From positions 1-64,000 of the forward strand of contig JAFBAS010000078.1 of NCBI GenBank assembly GCA_019247605.1: 64,000 nucleotides of DNA, in the 5' to 3' direction. The notes beneath the pieces are model-generated. The model was not told the origin of the DNA, did no database searches, and saw nothing but the letters and a program-made list of their open reading frames with translations. Source of the stretch: Hyphomicrobiales bacterium. Its GTDB lineage: Bacteria; Pseudomonadota; Alphaproteobacteria; Rhizobiales; Beijerinckiaceae. Made by a program: the position numbers and the translations under genes. This document shows positions 27,066 through 36,800 of this stretch, piece by piece; the first letter of the stretch is position 1, and each line of letters starts with the position of its first letter.

Positions 27066-27269
27066 TCACCAGGTTTGTGTGTTGTACCAGCTATCAACAT
27101 CCCGTTGGATTTGGTCTTTGGCTTGACCATAGCGTTCCTGGATTTTTCCTTCGAGCTGATCACGACGACCATTGATGACGTTGAGATCATCGTCTGTAAG
27201 CTTCCCCCACCGCTCCTTGATCTTGCCCTTCACCTGTTTCCAATTTCCTTCGACGCGGTTCCAATCCAT
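27066..27269 (-). CDS. CsbD family stress protein
   Basis: A 67-residue protein with the full CsbD pattern: MDWNRVEGNWKQVKGKIKER, WGKLTDDDLNVINGRRDQ and LEGKIQERYGQAKDQ. CsbD-like proteins are small, highly charged helical proteins abundant under general stress; biochemical function unknown. The ATG at 27269 is the family start, and a GGGAGA ribosome site precedes it. A perfect EcfG-type promoter ends 32 nt upstream. The frame open to 27464 would run through that promoter and is rejected. Confidence 0.9.
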   Translation of the reverse strand: MDWNRVEGNWKQVKGKIKERWGKLTDDDLNVINGRRDQLEGKIQERYGQAKDQIQRDVDSWYNTQTW

Positions 27270-27300
27270 TTCAGATCTCCCGGTAAAATGATGGCGGATG

Positions 27301-27326
27301 AACGCCCGCGCGCCCGCATGAGTTCC
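27301..27326 (-). promoter_or_regulatory. EcfG-type general stress promoter of csbD-like gene
   Basis: Minus strand: GGAAC (plus 27322-27326), 17 nt, CGTT (plus 27301-27304). Perfect match. Predicted start of transcription is about 24 nt before the CsbD ATG. Confidence 0.75.
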
Positions 27327-27361
27327 TGTAGCGGCTGAACGGCTAAGCAGTGCAGCTTGCG

Positions 27362-27529
27362 TCAGAAGGGAGCTCTGCCAACGAGGGCCAGCACGATCAG
27401 GATGATGAGGAGCAGGCCGAAGATCCCGGAAGGCCCATAGCCCCAGTCCGAACTGTAGCCCCAACCCGGGTAGGTGCCTATTCCCCCGAAGAGAAGAATA
27501 ATCAGAATAATGATGAGAATAACGCTCAT
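27362..27529 (-). CDS. DUF3309 family small membrane protein
   Basis: A 55-residue protein, easily missed by length filters. It starts MSVILIIILIILLFGG, continues with the family core GTYPGWGYSSDWGYGPSG, then a second helix IFGLLLIILIVLALVGR, and ends APF. This is the standard DUF3309 layout: two membrane helices around a Tyr/Trp/Gly-rich loop. Function unknown. The ATG at 27529 follows a GGGAGG site by 6 nt. A near-perfect EcfG-type promoter (GGATC-N17-CGTT) lies just upstream, and neighbours on both sides are stress genes. Confidence 0.88.
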   Translation of the reverse strand: MSVILIIILIILLFGGIGTYPGWGYSSDWGYGPSGIFGLLLIILIVLALVGRAPF

Positions 27530-27567
27530 GATGTCCTCCCAGCGAAGCTGTTTAGCTGAATATCGTC

Positions 27568-27593
27568 AACGCGCGACTCGCAAAAAAGGATCC
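27568..27593 (-). promoter_or_regulatory. near-match EcfG-type promoter of DUF3309 gene
   Basis: Minus strand: GGATC (plus 27589-27593), 17 nt, CGTT (plus 27568-27571). One mismatch in the -35 element. Predicted transcription start is about 30 nt before the ATG at 27529. Confidence 0.5.
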
Positions 27594-27644
27594 GAATCGG
27601 GTGAAAACTTTTGTTTGCTTGAACACCTCCTACCGTCCTTTTGC

Positions 27645-27670
27645 GGAACCGGCTCTGGTGACGCGACGTT
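27645..27670 (+). promoter_or_regulatory. EcfG-type general stress promoter
   Basis: GGAAC, 17 nt, CGTT, a perfect match. It ends 20 nt before the ATG of the 48-residue membrane protein at 27691, giving a very short leader that still contains the GAGGAG ribosome site. Confidence 0.72.
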
Positions 27671-27690
27671 CACCTTCGAGGAGAATTGGC

Positions 27691-27837
27691 ATGTCCGAAC
27701 GGCCTCCGACCCGAGAAACAGTGAGAGAAGCAAGACAAGGCGTTACCGGCCATAATGTACGAATCGTACTTCTCGTCGGCTGCGCTTTGGCGGTAATCGG
27801 CATGGGCCTTGCTTTCCTTTTGGTTGGCCATCAGTGA
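27691..27837 (+). CDS. 48-residue single-span membrane protein
   Basis: Small protein: polar start MSERPPTRETVREARQGVTG, then a membrane helix (VRIVLLVGCALAVIGMGLAF, LLVG) and a short HQ end. Similar tiny proteins with a T-G-HNVR motif before one helix are frequent in Hyphomicrobiales, function unknown. GAGGAG lies 7 nt before the ATG. A perfect EcfG promoter precedes it and an intrinsic terminator follows about 115 nt later, so it seems to be a monocistronic stress gene. Confidence 0.7.
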   Translation: MSERPPTRETVREARQGVTGHNVRIVLLVGCALAVIGMGLAFLLVGHQ

Positions 27838-27952
27838 GGGGCGCGCACACGTTATTTCCCCTTTGAAAATCTTTGGGAAGGCGGAACCCTGCCGGTCGCC
27901 ATACGTTGGGAGGCTGTCAGCTTCGGTTGCCCCTCATCGATGCTGGCAACGG

Positions 27953-27990
27953 AGAGCGCCTCGGACATCGTCCGAGGCGCTCTTTCTTTG
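27953..27990 (+). terminator. intrinsic terminator
   Basis: A 14-bp perfect stem (AGAGCGCCTCGGAC with GTCCGAGGCGCTCT) and ATC loop, followed on the plus strand by TTCTTTG. It closes the transcript of the 48-residue protein gene. The converging 110-residue gene ends at 27999. Confidence 0.75.
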
Positions 27991-27998
27991 TGGTGCTC

Positions 27999-28331
27999 TC
28001 ATCGGTCCTGGCGGGCCGGCAAAGGGCGATCTTCTGCCTGGTGGCGAATCTCCTCTTCAAGCTCGTTCAGCCCATCTGCAGTCTCAGCGGGAATGTCGGG
28101 ACGCGCGCGCTCCGCCGTAACGAAATCGTCCATGGCAAGCTGCGTCTCGTCTTCGGTACGCGACTCCTCGCCCGGTGCCTCGACCCGTTCGGGGTCACCT
28201 TCGCGAGGTTCCAACTTTGCCTCGCGGCCGAATGCATTTTCGGAGTCATTATGCTGCGGCTCTAGGGATCGAGCCTCTCCATAGGCACGCGTCTCGCGCT
28301 CTTCGGTTTCGTTTGCCTTGATCGTGTTCAC
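27999..28331 (-). CDS. charged hypothetical protein, GTG start
   Basis: A 110-residue, very hydrophilic, Glu/Arg-rich protein (for example KANETEERETRAYGEARSL and NELEEEIRHQAEDR), probably disordered or helical. It starts at GTG 28331 with a CGGAGG ribosome site 6-7 nt before. A one-mismatch EcfG promoter (GGAAC-N16-TGTT) lies about 30 nt upstream. No family recognised. It diverges from the topoisomerase IB gene, and both have stress-type promoters. Confidence 0.58.
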   Translation of the reverse strand: MNTIKANETEERETRAYGEARSLEPQHNDSENAFGREAKLEPREGDPERVEAPGEESRTEDETQLAMDDFVTAERARPDIPAETADGLNELEEEIRHQAEDRPLPARQDR

Positions 28332-28361
28332 GATGAGCCTCCGATTGCTTTCTGTTTGGAC

Positions 28362-28386
28362 AACACGTCTTTGCTCCCGGCGTTCC
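28362..28386 (-). promoter_or_regulatory. near-match EcfG-type promoter
   Basis: Minus strand: GGAAC (plus 28382-28386), 16 nt, TGTT (plus 28362-28365). One mismatch in the -10. It faces the GTG start at 28331. Confidence 0.42.
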
Positions 28387-28427
28387 TTTTGGAGCGATGC
28401 GTCGAAAGGGCTCGCGATGAGTTCGGT

Positions 28428-28452
28428 GGAACCGAGTTCCGCCGCCGCCGTT
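28428..28452 (+). promoter_or_regulatory. EcfG-type general stress promoter of topoisomerase IB gene
   Basis: GGAAC, 16 nt, CGTT: perfect match. Transcription would begin about 120 nt before the topoisomerase ATG at 28582, leaving a moderately long leader. Confidence 0.68.
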
Positions 28453-28581
28453 CATGCCATCGCGACTGGAGGATACCGAGCGACAAGGTTCAGCTCCGGT
28501 GATTGCCATACACGATGAACACGTGTGCGATCGCAGCTTTGCCGTCATGAGCAGTCTGCCTCGCGGTCTGGGGTGAAAAGC

Positions 28582-29865
28582 ATGGGCGTGAATGGCCTCG
28601 CGATATCCAAAGTCGTTCCAACGGCTTCACTTTCAATTGGAGCCGAGGAACCCCGTGCCGCCGCCGAGGCGAGCGGCCTCGTCTATGTGGATGAGCAGGG
28701 GCCCGGCATCACGCGCAAGCGAAAAGGAAGCGCATTCGCCTATTACGCGCCGAACGGACGGCTCATTCGGGACACGGCCCTCCTGAGGCGCATTCGCTCG
28801 CTCGCCGTGCCACCCGCCTACGAGGATGTCTGGATATGCCCTGACCCCAACGGGCATATTCAGGCGACCGGCCGCGATGAGCGGGGCCGCAAGCAATATC
28901 GCTACCACCCGAACTGGCGTGCGCTTCGCGACGAGACGAAATACGAGCACGTCGTCGAATTCGGAAAGCTGTTGCCGCGAATCCGCCAGCATGTCGCCGC
29001 GGACATGAGGCGGCCCGGCTTGCCGCGGCGGAAAGTGTTGGCGACGGTCGTCAGCCTTCTGGAGAAGACTCTCATCCGCATCGGCAATGCCGATTACGCG
29101 AAGGAGAACAAGAGCTACGGCCTCACGACCTTGCGCAACCGGCACGTCGCCGTCAAGGGCACCGAGCTTCGTTTCGAGTTCAGGGGAAAGAGCGGCAAGC
29201 TGTGGCATCTTGCGGTGAAGGACCGGCGTGTGGCGCGGGTCGTGCGCGCTTGCCAGGATCTTCCCGGTCAGGACCTCTTTCAGTACCTCGAGGCCGATGG
29301 CAGCCGGCAGGCGGTAACCTCCTCGGATGTGAACGCGTATCTGCGCGAGATCACTGGACGTGAGATCACCGCCAAAGACTTCCGTACCTGGGCCGGGACG
29401 GTCCTTGCCGCCATGGCGCTCGCGGAATTTGCAAATTTCGACAGCGCGGCGGCTGCCAAACGAAATTTGAAAGCCGCAATCGAGCGCGTCGCCAAGCGCC
29501 TGGGCAACACCGTGACCATCTGCCGCAAATGCTACGTGCATCCGGCCATTCTCGACGCTTACCTCGATGGCGAGCTTCTGGTGAACTGGCAAAGAGAGGC
29601 CGAGGGCGAATTGCGCGACGAGCTCGGCTCGCTGGGTTCGGAGGAAGCGGCCGTGCTCGCCTTTCTGCGGCGGCGCCTTGCCTCCGAGACGCGCCGACGC
29701 CAAGCCGCTGAGCGAACAAAGGCGCGAGCCGCGGCAGACCGGAGGCGAAAGAATGGAGGGTCCGAGCTACGACGAGACTTGAGGCGTTCTCTTCGACAGG
29801 GCTCGAAGGAAAAGGGCGATGGATTGGCGCAAAGTATGCGAGGGGCCGCACCTCGACTTCAATGA
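28582..29865 (+). CDS. DNA topoisomerase IB (poxvirus-like)
   Basis: A 427-residue type IB topoisomerase, which relaxes supercoils through a 3'-phosphotyrosine link. The N-terminal domain has KRKGSAFAYYAPNGRLIRD and VWICPDPNGHIQATGRDERG. Catalytic residues are seen in LRNRHVAVKG (Arg), FRFKGKSGK-like FEFRGKSGK (Lys) and AKDFRTWAGT (Arg). The nucleophile Tyr is in RKCYVHPAILDAY. Bacterial homologues are often in stress regulons. The ATG at 28582 is used; a GTG at 28525 is in frame, with poor similarity before the ATG. A ~60-residue basic tail (RRRQAAERTKARAAADRRR) is longer than usual and may bind DNA. Confidence 0.9.
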   Translation: MGVNGLAISKVVPTASLSIGAEEPRAAAEASGLVYVDEQGPGITRKRKGSAFAYYAPNGRLIRDTALLRRIRSLAVPPAYEDVWICPDPNGHIQATGRDERGRKQYRYHPNWRALRDETKYEHVVEFGKLLPRIRQHVAADMRRPGLPRRKVLATVVSLLEKTLIRIGNADYAKENKSYGLTTLRNRHVAVKGTELRFEFRGKSGKLWHLAVKDRRVARVVRACQDLPGQDLFQYLEADGSRQAVTSSDVNAYLREITGREITAKDFRTWAGTVLAAMALAEFANFDSAAAAKRNLKAAIERVAKRLGNTVTICRKCYVHPAILDAYLDGELLVNWQREAEGELRDELGSLGSEEAAVLAFLRRRLASETRRRQAAERTKARAAADRRRKNGGSELRRDLRRSLRQGSKEKGDGLAQSMRGAAPRLQ

Positions 29866-30086
29866 TGGGGCTAGCTCGATATTCCCGCATGGCACCGAGC
29901 CGAATTCGAGACGAAACCTGTCGCCTAGCGCTCCAAAGGTGGTGGGCTTTTCGAAGTCGGTTCCCAAATGTTAACACAAACCTCGTCGAGTTGTCCTCTT
30001 GTCTGGCTTGAGGAAGCGAGTTGGTTTGCATAATGAACCGAATATGATCTTGGCTTGGTCTCCACGAGATCGTATTGCCTCGAGCG

Positions 30087-30111
30087 GGAACCGAAACGTG
30101 AAACGCGCGTT
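30087..30111 (+). promoter_or_regulatory. EcfG-type general stress promoter of HWE kinase gene
   Basis: GGAAC, 16 nt, CGTT, a perfect match ending 25 nt before the kinase ATG at 30136. Confidence 0.72.
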
Positions 30112-30135
30112 ACGTCCGGCTGAAATGGAGGGCGG

Positions 30136-31917
30136 ATGAGGATTGGCGTTGAGCTGCTCGAAATTTTGCCCGTCGCCATCTACTTGACCGACGACAAGGG
30201 GCGGATCACTTACTTCAACAGCGCAGCCGCCGAGCTTTGGGGGGCTTCTCCGCGAATCGGTGAGGACCGGTGGTGTGGGTCCTGGCGCCTCTATTGGCCT
30301 GATGGCCGGCCCATGGCGCATGCGGAATGCCCGATGGCGGTGGCTCTGCGCGAAGGCCGCCCGGTGCGAGGAGAGGAGGCCATCCTCGAAAGGCCAGATG
30401 GCACTCGCATCCCGTTCGCACCTTTTCCGACCCCGTTGAAGGATTCCTCTGGGCGCGTCACCGGCGGCATCAATCTCCTCATGGATGTGAGCGCGCACCG
30501 GCACGCCGATATCGAGGCGGCGCGGCTCGCATCAATCGTCGAATCCTCGGACGACGCCATCGTGAGCAAGACCCTCACTGGCGAAATCAAGTCCTGGAAC
30601 AGCGGGGCCGCCCGGATCTTCGGCTACACGCCAGAAGAAATGGTCGGTGAGCACATCTCGAAGATTATTCCGCCTGAGTTGCAGCAGGAGGAGGTGGAAA
30701 TCCTCGCAAGACTCAGTCGGGGAGAACGGATCGACCACTACGAGACCGTTCGGGTCACGAAAACGGGCAGGCGCGTGCACGTCTCGCTCACGGTTTCGCC
30801 CTTGCGCGACAAGCGCGGCAACATTGTCGGAGCCTCAAAGGTCGCGCGCGACATCACACAGCGCAAGAACGCCGACCAATTGCAGCGCCTCCTTTTCGAG
30901 GAGCTCAATCATCGCGTGAAGAATACCTTGGCCACGGTTCAGGCCATCGCCAGCCAATCGCTTGTACACGCCAAAAGTCCCAAGAAATTCGTTTCGGGAT
31001 TTAGCGGACGCATTCATGCCCTTGCTCGGGCTCACACCTTGCTTACCCAAAGCGCTTGGCAAGGCGCGGAAATCTCGGGCCTCATTCGCGATCAAGTGAC
31101 CCTTGGCGCGCAGGAAGACCCTCGCATCTCCTATTCCGGTCCGTCCTTCTTTCTCGATCCGCAGACAGCGGTGAAACTCGCGCTCGTTTTGCACGAGCTG
31201 GGAACAAACGCCCGAAAGCACGGCGCCTTGGCAGTCCCGGAAGGAAAGCTTTCGGCGAGCTGGGACCTTAGCTTGAACGGAGCGCGCGAATTTCGGCTCG
31301 ATTGGGTGGAGACCGGAGGGCCGAAAGCAGCACCTCCCTCTGAGCATGGTTTCGGCACGACGCTGATCGAGCAGACGGTGCGTTCTTGCGGCGGACAAAT
31401 AACGGTTGATTACGCAGAAGAAGGCCTGCGCTGCCACATCACTCTGCCTTATGTGGAGCCGATCCAGATCGACACTTCACCTGGCATGTTTGCCACAGGG
31501 GGGTTGATGGCGAGCATTTCTGCTTCCCCGCTCACTTCCTCACCCGGTGAAAAGCGCATTCTGGTCATCGAGGACGAGGTCCTGTTGTCGATGGACATCG
31601 AAACGAGCCTTACCGACGCCGGTTATCACGTGGTCGGACCGGCGGGCACGATCGATGCCGCAAAAAAGCTCATCAGCAACGAAAATTGCGACGCCGCCTT
31701 GGTTGACGCCAATTTGGGCGGGCAATCTGTCGATGAGCTCGCCCTTTCGCTTGCGCGCCAAAACATCCCCTTTGCTTTCGTCACGGGCTACGGTCGTGAC
31801 GCCCTGCCACAGGAATTCCGCGAGAACATGCTGCTTGGGAAGCCTTTCAGCCCGGATCAACTCCTGAGCGTAGTCTCGAGCCTGCTCGAGAAGAGAGCTT
31901 CAGCGGAAACACTTTAA
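30136..31917 (+). CDS. PAS-PAS HWE histidine kinase with C-terminal receiver
   Basis: A 593-residue soluble hybrid kinase. Two PAS domains (about 1-110 and 130-245) are followed by an HWE-type dimerisation domain with the phospho-His in ELNHRVKNTLATVQ near 256. The ATP-binding domain has the N-box LVLHELGTNARKHGAL, and the C-terminal receiver spans about 472-590 (ILVIEDE, phospho-Asp in LVDANLGGQ, Lys in GKPFSPDQ). HWE kinases are nearly confined to alphaproteobacteria, and several control PhyR in the general stress pathway. The perfect EcfG promoter directly upstream suggests feedback within that pathway, an inference. The ATG follows GGAGGG by 2-3 nt. It converges with the next two-gene kinase operon. 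Confidence 0.88.
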   Translation: MRIGVELLEILPVAIYLTDDKGRITYFNSAAAELWGASPRIGEDRWCGSWRLYWPDGRPMAHAECPMAVALREGRPVRGEEAILERPDGTRIPFAPFPTPLKDSSGRVTGGINLLMDVSAHRHADIEAARLASIVESSDDAIVSKTLTGEIKSWNSGAARIFGYTPEEMVGEHISKIIPPELQQEEVEILARLSRGERIDHYETVRVTKTGRRVHVSLTVSPLRDKRGNIVGASKVARDITQRKNADQLQRLLFEELNHRVKNTLATVQAIASQSLVHAKSPKKFVSGFSGRIHALARAHTLLTQSAWQGAEISGLIRDQVTLGAQEDPRISYSGPSFFLDPQTAVKLALVLHELGTNARKHGALAVPEGKLSASWDLSLNGAREFRLDWVETGGPKAAPPSEHGFGTTLIEQTVRSCGGQITVDYAEEGLRCHITLPYVEPIQIDTSPGMFATGGLMASISASPLTSSPGEKRILVIEDEVLLSMDIETSLTDAGYHVVGPAGTIDAAKKLISNENCDAALVDANLGGQSVDELALSLARQNIPFAFVTGYGRDALPQEFRENMLLGKPFSPDQLLSVVSSLLEKRASAETL

Positions 31918-31961
31918 ATTCTTCGTCTCGCTCAACGCCGCCAGCGAAAAGGCAACCCTCA

Positions 31962-33851
31962 TCAAGCTTGCGGCGCAAGCTCACCGGATCGTTCGGCAAT
32001 CATCCGGCTTGGGGAAATGAAGATCGCCTGCAGCGCTTTTCTCTCCACCGGCTTCTGCAACACCGGGACATGGGCGAACCGTTTCTCGATGTTGTCCTCC
32101 GAATAGCCGGTGACGAAGGCAAACGGAACTTCTCGTGCCGCGAGCATCCCCGCGATCGGGTAGACCAGCTCACCCCCGATGTTCACATCGAGTATGGCAC
32201 CATCGATCTCGCCGAAAACGGCGGCGCCCAGCCGATAATCCAAGTTGCCGAAAGGACCTAGGACCTCGAAGCCGATCTCATTTAGCGCCTCGGTCATCAT
32301 GGATGCGACAAGCGGCTCGTCTTCGACGAGAAGAATGCGGGTCCCTTTGAGTAAGATCGGCGCATGCGGAGGCTTATCGGCGGTGGGTCTGGTTGCGGCG
32401 CCCCCCATCAGCAAGGTCAGGTTTCGCGGCCCAAAAGGCAACGAGAGCCGGCAATGCAATCCCTTCGGCAACCACATGAAATTGACATCGCCTTGGAGCT
32501 GCCGCTCGAACGCTGCCGTCACCGTCTTGATTCCATAGCCCAAGGATTTGGGCGCGGAGGGAGACGGGCCGCCCATTTCGATCCAGTCCAAGGCGAGCCG
32601 TCCGGATTCGAGGGACCAGGTGAGATCGACCTTTCCGGCGAGCGCGGAGAGGGCACCGTATTTTGCGGCATTCGTCGCAAGTTCGTGCAAGGCAAGTCCC
32701 ACGCTCTGACCGATTGCCGCCGGCAGCACGATGTCGGGGCCGGAGGCCGTGATTTTTTCCCCGGTCTTGTTGCGATATGGGGCGAGTTCCTGCTCCACGA
32801 TACTTTCAAGCTTTGCCCCTTCCCACCGCGAGCTCGCCAGCAGGGCGTGAGCGCGCGACAAGGCGCCGATGCGGCCCTCGATCGCGGCCACATAAGCGGC
32901 GAGGTTCTCGGCACGAGTGAGGCGCACGATCGCCTGCACGACCGCGAGCGCGTTCTTGGCGCGATGATCGACTTCCCGCGCGAGCAAGAGCTGGTGCTCC
33001 TGTGCCTTCTCCAAATCGGTCATGTCGACCGTTACTCCGCTCAGCCTCGTGATCGCGCCTGTCGAATCGCGCTCCGCGGCGGCAATGCCGATGCAGGAGC
33101 GGATCTCGGCTGAGGGGCGCCGCACTCGGAATTTCGCCTGCAAGATGGGTGCGTCGCTCGCCGCTTCGCGCAGCGTTTTTTGGAAAACCGGCAGATCTTC
33201 CTCAACGATCAAGGGAAGCACCGATTCCGGCGTGGCGCGGAAGCTTTTGGGGTCCACACCGAAGATCCGGCATTGCCCGTCGTCCCAAGTGCTGTGATCG
33301 GCGGAGAAATCCCAATCCCAGGACCCCATCTGGCCCGCGGCAAGCGCGAGGCTGCGAAGTTGCTCGCTCTGAATGAGGCGAGCATTCGCCGCCTCGAGTT
33401 CCGAAGTCCTTTCTGCGACGCGTTCCTCCAAGAGCCGGTTCAAAGTCTCGAGCTGCTTGGACTTCCTATACAGCTCGGCAAAGACTTTGATCTTGGCCCG
33501 CAGAACTTCCGGGACGACGGGAACCGGAACATAATCGACTGCGCCCATTTCATAGCCCCGAAGCGCATCCACTTCGGTCAAGAGCACCGCCGAAACAAAT
33601 ATGATCGCAGTTTGCCGGAAGCGGGGATGCTCGCGCACCATCCTCGCGAATTCGAAGCCGTCGAGCTCCGGCATGCAGACATCGACGAGGATCACTGCAA
33701 TCTCGCTGGTCAGCAATCGCTCGAGCGCCTCGCGCGCGGAAGTCGCCTTGATCAGGTTTTCTCCAAGCCCGGAGAGGATGGCCTCGTAGCTCAGGAGCTT
33801 GGCCGGCTGATCATCCACAAGAAGAATGTTGACCGGCGCATTGGGATCCAC
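31962..33851 (-). CDS. receiver-PAS-HWE kinase-receiver protein
   Basis: A 629-residue soluble signalling protein: N-terminal receiver (about 7-125; ILLVDDQ, DVCMPELDG, though the usual Lys region reads DYVPVPVVPEV), a coiled coil (ETLNRLLEERVAERTSELEA), PAS (about 175-290), HWE kinase domain with EVDHRAKNALAVVQ near 295, ATPase with LALHELATNAAKYGAL, and a second receiver from about 503 (LLVEDE, phospho-Asp in ILDVNIGGE). The GTG at 33851 is selected because the conserved receiver begins 8 residues later. It follows the poly-HAMP kinase stop by 17 nt, so both are probably one operon. The first receiver is a likely phosphate acceptor for that kinase. Confidence 0.86.
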   Translation of the reverse strand: MDPNAPVNILLVDDQPAKLLSYEAILSGLGENLIKATSAREALERLLTSEIAVILVDVCMPELDGFEFARMVREHPRFRQTAIIFVSAVLLTEVDALRGYEMGAVDYVPVPVVPEVLRAKIKVFAELYRKSKQLETLNRLLEERVAERTSELEAANARLIQSEQLRSLALAAGQMGSWDWDFSADHSTWDDGQCRIFGVDPKSFRATPESVLPLIVEEDLPVFQKTLREAASDAPILQAKFRVRRPSAEIRSCIGIAAAERDSTGAITRLSGVTVDMTDLEKAQEHQLLLAREVDHRAKNALAVVQAIVRLTRAENLAAYVAAIEGRIGALSRAHALLASSRWEGAKLESIVEQELAPYRNKTGEKITASGPDIVLPAAIGQSVGLALHELATNAAKYGALSALAGKVDLTWSLESGRLALDWIEMGGPSPSAPKSLGYGIKTVTAAFERQLQGDVNFMWLPKGLHCRLSLPFGPRNLTLLMGGAATRPTADKPPHAPILLKGTRILLVEDEPLVASMMTEALNEIGFEVLGPFGNLDYRLGAAVFGEIDGAILDVNIGGELVYPIAGMLAAREVPFAFVTGYSEDNIEKRFAHVPVLQKPVERKALQAIFISPSRMIAERSGELAPQA

Positions 33852-33868
33852 GACTGAGTTCCCCCGCC

Positions 33869-36800
33869 TCAGCGATGAAGCCACATCCGCAGCGCCGAGA
33901 AGAGCTGCTCTGTGTTCACCGGCTTCGCCAAATAGTCGGACGCGCCCGCCTCGAGGCACTTCTCCCGATCACCTTTCATCGCTTTCGCGGTGAGCGAAAT
34001 GATGGGCAGGCGTCGCATCTTCGGCCTCGACCGGATCTCGTGGATCGTTTGGTAGCCGTCCATCTCGGGCATCATGATGTCGATGAGCGCGATGGCGAGA
34101 TCAGGCGTATCGTCGACGAGGCGGACCGCTTCGGCGCCTGTCGTCGCCGTGAGCACCTTCATGCCGCGTCTCTCGAGCAGGCTGCTGAGCGCGAAGATGT
34201 TGCGCGCGTCGTCGTCGACGAGCAAGACCGTGCGCCCGACGAGGTCGTCATCCGAGCGACTCAAGCGCTCGAGCATGCGCTGTTTTTCCGGCGGCAATTG
34301 CGCCGTGACGCGATGCATGAACAAAGCGGTCTCGTCGAGCAACCGCTCGGGCGATTCGACGCCCTTCACCACGATGCTTCTCGCCATCTGATGGAGCCGG
34401 GCATCCTCCTCGGCCGACAGCTCTCGGCCGGTGAAGACCACGACGGGAGTTGATCGCAGATCATCCTGCCCGCCGATCTGCTCCAATACCTCAAATCCCG
34501 TCATGTCTGGGAGCCTCAGATCGAGCACGACGCAATCGAAGGGCCGCTCCCGCATGGCCTCGAGAGCGGCGCCACCGGTCGACACGCTGACGATCTCGAT
34601 GTCGTCATGGGCGAGCAACGTCCTGATGCTGAGCTGCTCGGCCGGATCGTCCTCGACCACCAGAAGGTTTCGACGGCGAGGCTTGGCGTATTCCTTGATG
34701 CGATCAAGAAGCTGGCCGAGTTCGGTCGGCGCGGTGGGCTTCGTGACAAAGGAAAAGGCGCCCCGCGACAAGCCATGCTGACGGTCCTCGTCGAGCGTCA
34801 TGACGTGGACGGGGATGTGCCGCGTCAGCGGATCCTGTTTGAGTTGGCTCAGAACGGTCCAGCCGAGCATGTCTGGAAGGAAGATGTCGAGGGATATTGC
34901 CGTGGGTTGGTACTGCTTGGCAAGATCGATCGCATCGGCTCCTCGCATCGTGACGATTACCTTGAAGTCGTGCTCGCGAGCGATGTCGGCGGTGATCCTC
35001 GCATAATTCGGATCATCCTCCACGATGAGCAAAATAGCATCGCCCGGGTCGATCTCCATGCGATCGTCCGCGATGGCCTCGGCCGCAATTTCGGTCGACG
35101 GCAAGCTGGCGAGCGTGGATTTGAGCGCTTCGCGTTGCGAGGGCGTGAGGGCACGCGAGGGGCCAACCGGATCCACATATTTGATGGGCAAATACAAGGT
35201 GAAGCAGCTTCCCGAACCCGGCACGCTGCGCAAGTGGATTTCTCCGCCCAGGAGGTTGGCGAGCTCGCGGCTGATCGCAAGGCCAAGACCGGTGCCGCCA
35301 TAACGGCGGCTCGTGCTGGCGTCAGCCTGCTGGAACGCTTCGAAAATGAGTTTCTGCTTCTCGGGCAAAATCCCGATACCGGTATCGCAGACCTCGAAGG
35401 CGACGACTTCCGGCGCTTGCCTGAGCACCGGATGATCGAGATTCCAACCCTCGAAGGCGGGCCGGACTCTGAGGTTCACATAACCCTTCTCGGTGAATTT
35501 GAAGGCGTTCGAGAGGAGGTTCTTCAACACCTGCTGCAACCGCTTGGAATCGGTAACGATGCTGTGCCCGAGCTCGGGCGAGACCTCGACGTTGAAACCG
35601 AGCTTGCGGTTCTCAGCCTCGTGGCGGAAGGGACGCGCGACGGTCTCGATGACGTTGGAGAAGAAGATTTCCTCGGCATCGACCGAGACCGTGCCGGACT
35701 CGATTTTCGAGAGATCGAGGATGTCGCTGATAAGGTTGAGAAGGTCCGTCCCCGCCCCATGGATGGTGCGGGCGAACTCGACCTGCTTGCCGGTCAGATT
35801 GCCGTCCGCGTTTTCCGAGAGCTGTTGGCCGAGAATGAGGATGCTATTGAGCGGCGTGCGCAACTCGTGCGACATGTTGGCGAGGAATTCCGATTTGTAT
35901 TTCGAGGTGAGGGCAAGCTCGGAGGCTTTTTCCTCGAGCGCGCCTCGCGCCTGTTCGATCTCCTGGTTTTTTCTCTCCACTTCGACATTGCGTTCCGCGA
36001 GCTGCTGGGCCTTCTGCCCGAGCTGCTCGTTGGTCTGCTGCAACTCGACCTGTTGGGATTGCAACTCCGCCGCCAGCTGTTGGGACTGCTTGAGCAAGCT
36101 TTCCGTTTGCATCGATGCGGCGATGCTGTTCAGGACGATGCCGATGCTCGCCGTCAATTGCTCCAGGAACGTGATCTGCAACGTCGTAAAGGGAGCGATC
36201 GAGGCGAGCTCGATGACCGCTTTGACCCCGTTCTCGAAGAGCACCGGCAGGACGATCACGTTGCGCGGCGCGATCTTGAAGAGCGCCGAGCCGATCTGCA
36301 ATGAATCGACCGGCAAATCCGAGACGAGAAGTCGCCGTTTGTCGTGCGCCGATTGGCCGATGAGTCCCTGGCCGACCGTAATCTCGATTGGATATTGCGA
36401 GTGCGCGTCCTCGGCGTAGGTCGCCACGAGCTGCAGCTTCGAGTCCTCCTCGTCGCTCATGCGGTATATGACGCCGAGCTGTGCGCTCACGAGTGGTGCG
36501 AGCTCGGTCAAGAGCAAACGCCCGACAGCCTCGAGGTCGCGCTGTCCCTGCAGCATGTTGGTGAATTTCGCGAGATTGGTCTTCAGCCAATCCTGTTCCG
36601 TATTGCGCTCGGTCGTGAGGCGCAAATTGCCGATCATCGTGTTGATGTTGTCCTTCAGCTCCGCGACTTCACCGCGGGCCTCGACCTGAATGGAACGTGT
36701 CAAATCACCTTTGGTGACGGCGGTGGCGACCTCGGCGATGGCGCGCACTTGCGTCGTGAGATTGGCGGCAAGCAGATTGACGTTGCCCGTCAAGTCTTTC

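Noticed and set aside
34607-36304. A 565-codon open frame on the plus strand opposite the giant kinase, with others at 36344-37879 and 38486-40330
   Set aside because: They mirror a strongly conserved, repetitive kinase gene on the other strand. Codon bias in GC-rich DNA keeps the antisense frame open, and the products are Arg/His/Asp-rich with no domains.
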